Origin: CAYLNK01 sp964384675
Lineage (GTDB): Bacteria > Acidobacteriota > Thermoanaerobaculia > UBA5066
Assembly: GCA_964384675.1 (NCBI GenBank)
Contig: CAYLNK010000327.1
Location: 1 to 7,542, forward strand
Length of the DNA: 7,542 bases
Direction of reading: 5' to 3'
Part shown: positions 5,342 through 7,542 of the stretch, piece by piece
Layout: each line of letters begins with the position of its first letter
Numbering within the stretch: position 1 is the stretch's first letter
Translations under genes and position numbers: made by a program
Notes under the pieces: generated by a model
Seen by the model: only the letters and a program-made list of their open reading frames with translations
The model's database searches: none
Told to the model about the DNA's origin: nothing

Positions 5342-5938
5342 ATGACCTACGCCCTGCCCGACCTCTCTTACGACTACGCCGCCCTCGAGCCGCACGTCTC
5401 GGGGAAGATCATGGAGCTGCACCACGGCAAGCACCACGCGGCCTACGTCACCAACGCCAACAAGACCCTCGCCGACCTCGAGGAGGCCCGCGCCAAGGAC
5501 GACTACGCGCGCATCCCGGCGCTCGAGCGCGCCCTGGCGTTCAACGTCTCCGGCCACGTGCTCCACTCGATCTTCTGGAAGAACCTGACCCCGAAAGGCG
5601 GCGACAAGCCCGTCGGGGCGCTCGCCGAGAAGATCGACGCGGACTTCGGCGGCTTCGACAAGCTGAAGAAGCAGCTGAACCAGGCGACCGCCACCTGCAT
5701 GGGCTCCGGCTGGGGCGCGGTCGTCTACGAGCCGCTCTCGAAGAAGCTCCTCGTCACCCAGATCTACGATCACCAGGGGAACACCGCGATCGGCGGCACG
5801 CCCATCCTGGTGCTCGACGCCTGGGAGCACGCCTTCTACCTCCAGTACCAGAACCGGAAGACGGAGTTCTTCGACGCGCTCTGGAGCCTCTGGGACTGGA
5901 ACGACGTCTCCGCCCGCCTCGCCGCGGCCCAGAAGTAG
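5342..5938 (+). CDS. sod: Fe/Mn-family superoxide dismutase
   Basis: This cytoplasmic enzyme converts superoxide to oxygen and hydrogen peroxide. The 198 residues show the family from end to end: PDLSYDYAALEPHVSGKIME, then HHGKHHAAYV (27-36), GHVLHSIFWKNL (71-82), GSGWGAVVYEP (121-131) and signature DAWEHAFYLQYQNRK (159-173). Metal ligands are H27, H75, D159 and H163. For metal preference, the residue four before H75 is Gly71, as in E. coli MnSOD rather than FeSOD. The IYDHQGN segment (141-147) carries His144 where mycobacterial enzymes also have His, so Fe, Mn or either metal remains possible. There is no signal peptide. The gene is divergent from the surE-pcm operon, has the best Shine-Dalgarno of the window, and is probably followed by its own weak terminator. 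Confidence 0.97.
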   Translation: MTYALPDLSYDYAALEPHVSGKIMELHHGKHHAAYVTNANKTLADLEEARAKDDYARIPALERALAFNVSGHVLHSIFWKNLTPKGGDKPVGALAEKIDADFGGFDKLKKQLNQATATCMGSGWGAVVYEPLSKKLLVTQIYDHQGNTAIGGTPILVLDAWEHAFYLQYQNRKTEFFDALWSLWDWNDVSARLAAAQK

Positions 5939-5969
5939 TCACGCCGAGCACCGCGGGGGCGACGTCCTC

Positions 5970-5994
5970 GGGGCGCCGCTCCCGTTCTTCGTTT
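5970..5994 (+). terminator. Possible intrinsic terminator after sod
   Basis: GGGGC (5970-5974) can pair with GCTCC (5978-5982), including one G-U, around a three-base loop. It is followed by the T-rich tail TTCTTCGTTT (5985-5994). The stem is only five pairs and the tail is broken by C and G, so it is a weak candidate, but it is the most T-rich run in this GC-rich area and is well placed. Confidence 0.35.
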
Positions 5995-6007
5995 AACCTC
6001 CGCGGCC

Positions 6008-6607
6008 ATGCTTCGCCGCCTCGTCCCGGTCGTCGCCGTCGCGCTCCTGGTCGCCTGCGAGTCGGGGGGACCGTCCACGGCCCCGGCCCCCGAGGCTTCG
6101 GCGGCCCCCGAGCCCACGCCCCTGGCCTCGATCTCGGCCGAGCCGGTACCGGCGGCGACGGTGACCGTCACCTCGAAGACGTTGACGGTCCGCGAGACGC
6201 CCTCGACCAAGGGCGTCAAGACCACGACGACGCTGAAGAGGGGCCAGCAGCTCCCCGTCCTCGAGGAGCGCGGCGGATGGACGCGCCTCGGGCTCCCGTC
6301 GGGCGGCTCGGGCTGGGTCGACGCGCGCTACGTCTCCAAGAAGCCCCCCTGCCCCGCCGACCGGCCCGCGTCGATCGTGGGCGAGCCGGTGCTGGCGATC
6401 GACACCACGGGTCCGCGCGGCCGCGTCGTCGTGGAGGCCGACGTCGACGAGGGCGGGACGGTTCGCTCGACGCGCGTCATCTCCAACAGCGGTGCTGCGG
6501 AGCTGGGGCCGAAAGCCGAGTCGGAGCTGAAGCGGATGCGCTTCTCGGCGCCCGTCAAGGAGTGCCGGGCGCGCCGCTTCATCTACACGTACACGCGGAC
6601 GTTCTAG
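6008..6607 (+). CDS. Lipoprotein with SH3-like and TonB C-terminal-like domains
   Basis: This 199-residue protein is probably anchored by lipid to an envelope membrane. Residues 1-17 are a type II signal peptide (basic MLRR, hydrophobic core, lipobox LVAC with C17 as the lipidated Cys). A Pro/Ala/Glu linker (18-50) follows. Residues about 51-112 look like a bacterial SH3 domain, with LTVRETPS (59-66), LKRGQQLPVLEERGGWTRL (76-94) and SGWVDARYV (101-109); such domains usually bind peptidoglycan or peptide. Residues about 136-199 fit the TonB C-terminal pattern: GRVVVEADVDEGGTVRSTRV (138-157), then NSGAAELGPKAESELKRMRF (160-179) and a final beta strand. Cys115 and Cys186 could form a disulfide. 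Unlike TonB, it has no N-terminal membrane helix to couple to ExbB/ExbD, so energy transduction is unlikely and a structural or binding role is more plausible. The next gene starts 11 bases downstream. Confidence 0.8.
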   Translation: MLRRLVPVVAVALLVACESGGPSTAPAPEASAAPEPTPLASISAEPVPAATVTVTSKTLTVRETPSTKGVKTTTTLKRGQQLPVLEERGGWTRLGLPSGGSGWVDARYVSKKPPCPADRPASIVGEPVLAIDTTGPRGRVVVEADVDEGGTVRSTRVISNSGAAELGPKAESELKRMRFSAPVKECRARRFIYTYTRTF

Positions 6608-6618
6608 CCGGCCGGCAG

Positions 6619-7317
6619 ATGTCGCTCCGGTCGCGCCTCCTTCGCGCCCTCCGGAAGGCCGCCGACCCGGAGCGCGCTCCGGCGATGCAGCGGTACATGA
6701 AGTCGGCGATGCCGTTCCTCGGCGTCCAGGCTCCGGTGCGCCGGCGCGTCTCCAGGGAGACGTTCGACGCCCATCCGCTCGCCGACGCCGCCGCGTGGCG
6801 AGGCGACGTGCTCGCGCTCTTTCGCGGGGCGGCCTACCGGGAGGAGCGCTACGCCGCCATCCAGCTCTCCGGCGATCGCCGGGCTGCCCGGTGGCAGACG
6901 CTCGAGTCGCTCCCGATGTACGAGGAGATGATCGTCACGGGTGCGTGGTGGGACTACGTCGACGAGATCGCGTCCCATCGCCTCGGTCCGCTCCTGGAGC
7001 GCGAGGGAAAGCCGATGCGCGAGCGGATGCTGGAGTGGAGCCGCTCCGGCGACCTCTGGAAACGCCGGAGCGCGATCCTCTGCCAGCTGTCGTTCAGGGG
7101 CGCCACCGACCTCGATCTCCTCTACGCCTGCATCGAGCCCTCGCTCGGCTCGTCCGAGCTCTTCCTCCGGAAGGCGATCGGCTGGGCCCTCCGCCAGCAC
7201 GCCTGGACCGATCCCGCCGAGGTGCGGCGCTGGGTCCGCGCCAACGAGATCCGTCTGAGCCCGCTCAGCCGGCGGGAAGCGCTCAAGAACCTGGCGCCGC
7301 CGGGCTCAGCCTCCTGA
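6619..7317 (+). CDS. alkD: AlkD-type DNA alkylation repair glycosylase
   Basis: AlkD proteins are HEAT-repeat DNA glycosylases that remove cationic alkylated bases such as 3-methyladenine and 7-methylguanine without flipping the base. The 232 residues match the family length. Catalytic positions described for Bacillus cereus AlkD are visible: the GAWWDYVDEIASHRLG block (108-123) holds W111 and D115, LWKRRSAIL (146-154) holds R150, and FLRKAIGWALRQHAW (182-196) holds W189. The C-terminal LSPLSRREALKNL (213-225) is also typical. The N-terminus includes MPFLGVQAP (31-39), common in this family. The gene follows the lipoprotein by 11 bases and may be cotranscribed, although no strong Shine-Dalgarno is seen before the ATG at 6619. 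Its last 35 bases overlap the convergent membrane-protein gene. Confidence 0.94.
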   Translation: MSLRSRLLRALRKAADPERAPAMQRYMKSAMPFLGVQAPVRRRVSRETFDAHPLADAAAWRGDVLALFRGAAYREERYAAIQLSGDRRAARWQTLESLPMYEEMIVTGAWWDYVDEIASHRLGPLLEREGKPMRERMLEWSRSGDLWKRRSAILCQLSFRGATDLDLLYACIEPSLGSSELFLRKAIGWALRQHAWTDPAEVRRWVRANEIRLSPLSRREALKNLAPPGSAS

Positions 7318-7542
7318 GGCCCGAGCGGAACACCGCGACGCCCCCCGTCGCGACCAGGGCGCCCAGAGAGAGCACCACCGCCAGGATGCCGGCGCTCTCC
7401 CGAAGCGTGTCCTTCGAGGTCGTGAAGCCGATGACCATGGCGAGGAGGAACGTCCCTCCCACGCAGGCGAGGATTCCCCCGGTCCCCAGGGCCAGGTAGG
7501 CCCGGACTCGCGGCCACCCCTCCACGCGGGGAACGACCGGGA
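7283..7542 (-). CDS. Small or partial two-helix membrane protein (5' end may lie outside the window)
   Basis: I do not recognise the family. The frame is open from the right edge to a TGA at 7283-7285 and has strong G/C-ending codons. It encodes two clear membrane helices, LALGTGGILACVGGTFLLAMVI and, after a charged loop TTSKDTLRES, AGILAVVLSLGALVATGGVAVF, and then a basic tail RSGLRRLSP. A GTG at 7523-7525 could start an 80-residue protein, but no Shine-Dalgarno precedes it. The frame continues to the edge, so this may be the C-terminal part of a longer protein. The end overlaps alkD by 35 bases tail to tail, which makes the last residues of both genes share bases. It is real by codon pattern; role unknown. 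Confidence 0.65.
   Translation of the reverse strand, partial: PVVPRVEGWPRVRAYLALGTGGILACVGGTFLLAMVIGFTTSKDTLRESAGILAVVLSLGALVATGGVAVFRSGLRRLSPAAPGS

Noticed and set aside
4823..5830. A 335-codon minus-strand open frame opposite sod
   Set aside because: The product is a Gly/Val/Arg-rich shadow of sod joined to a frame-shifted copy of the QueD-like region. It holds no domain of its own.
5030..5938. A longer start giving a 302-residue superoxide dismutase
   Set aside because: The extra part overlaps the opposite-strand QueD-like gene and the divergent control region and does not resemble a signal peptide. The AAGGAGG site fixes the start at 5342.
6277..7317. A longer AlkD starting inside the lipoprotein gene
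   Set aside because: The added part is a shifted reading of the SH3/TonB-like domains. AlkD homology begins at the ATG at 6619.

Overview
The window looks like chromosomal DNA from a high-GC, diderm (Gram-negative-type) bacterium. Third codon positions are almost all G or C in every real gene. There is a lipobox protein carrying a TonB-like C-terminal domain, and a glycosyltransferase of the ArnT/GT-C type. The mix of genes (eukaryote-like PTPS/QueD, actinobacterial-looking Fe/Mn superoxide dismutase, surE-pcm operon, REC-EAL protein) would suit Acidobacteriota or a similar uncultured phylum, but this is an impression from sequence style and not a proven placement. No mobile element, phage gene, CRISPR array or rRNA is visible. 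Genes fill the window and no gene-free stretch reaches 300 bases; the longest is the 169-base divergent region 5173-5341.

Left part (1-1244): the 5' part of a minus-strand membrane glycosyltransferase runs off the left edge. A divergent 76-residue orphan gene follows, then a complete tRNA-Arg(CCT) with encoded CCA, then a DUF2721 membrane protein. The DUF2721 gene ends only 9 bases from the convergent stop of the next operon.

Centre (1254-5172, all minus strand): a tight five-gene run read right to left as queD-like, surE, pcm, acylphosphatase, REC/degenerate-GGDEF/EAL. The first two genes meet in TGATG, pcm and the acylphosphatase in ATGA, the acylphosphatase and the EAL gene are 20 bases apart, and surE and pcm are 49 bases apart. 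SurE (nucleotidase), Pcm (repair of isoaspartyl protein damage) and acylphosphatase form a maintenance or housekeeping group. The last gene adds a predicted c-di-GMP phosphodiesterase controlled by a receiver domain. The QueD-like protein lacks the usual catalytic His.

Right part (5342-7542): an Fe/Mn superoxide dismutase, divergent from the operon and with a very strong Shine-Dalgarno. Then come a lipoprotein with an SH3-like and a TonB-C-like domain, and an AlkD-type DNA glycosylase with its key residues intact. Last is the end of a minus-strand two-helix membrane protein that overlaps the alkD 3' end and continues to or past the right edge. SOD, AlkD, Pcm and SurE together give the region a damage-tolerance flavour, though shared regulation is only inferred. 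I found no clear sign of a wholly new system. The best leads are the altered QueD-like active site and the coupling of a c-di-GMP phosphodiesterase to a surE-pcm operon.
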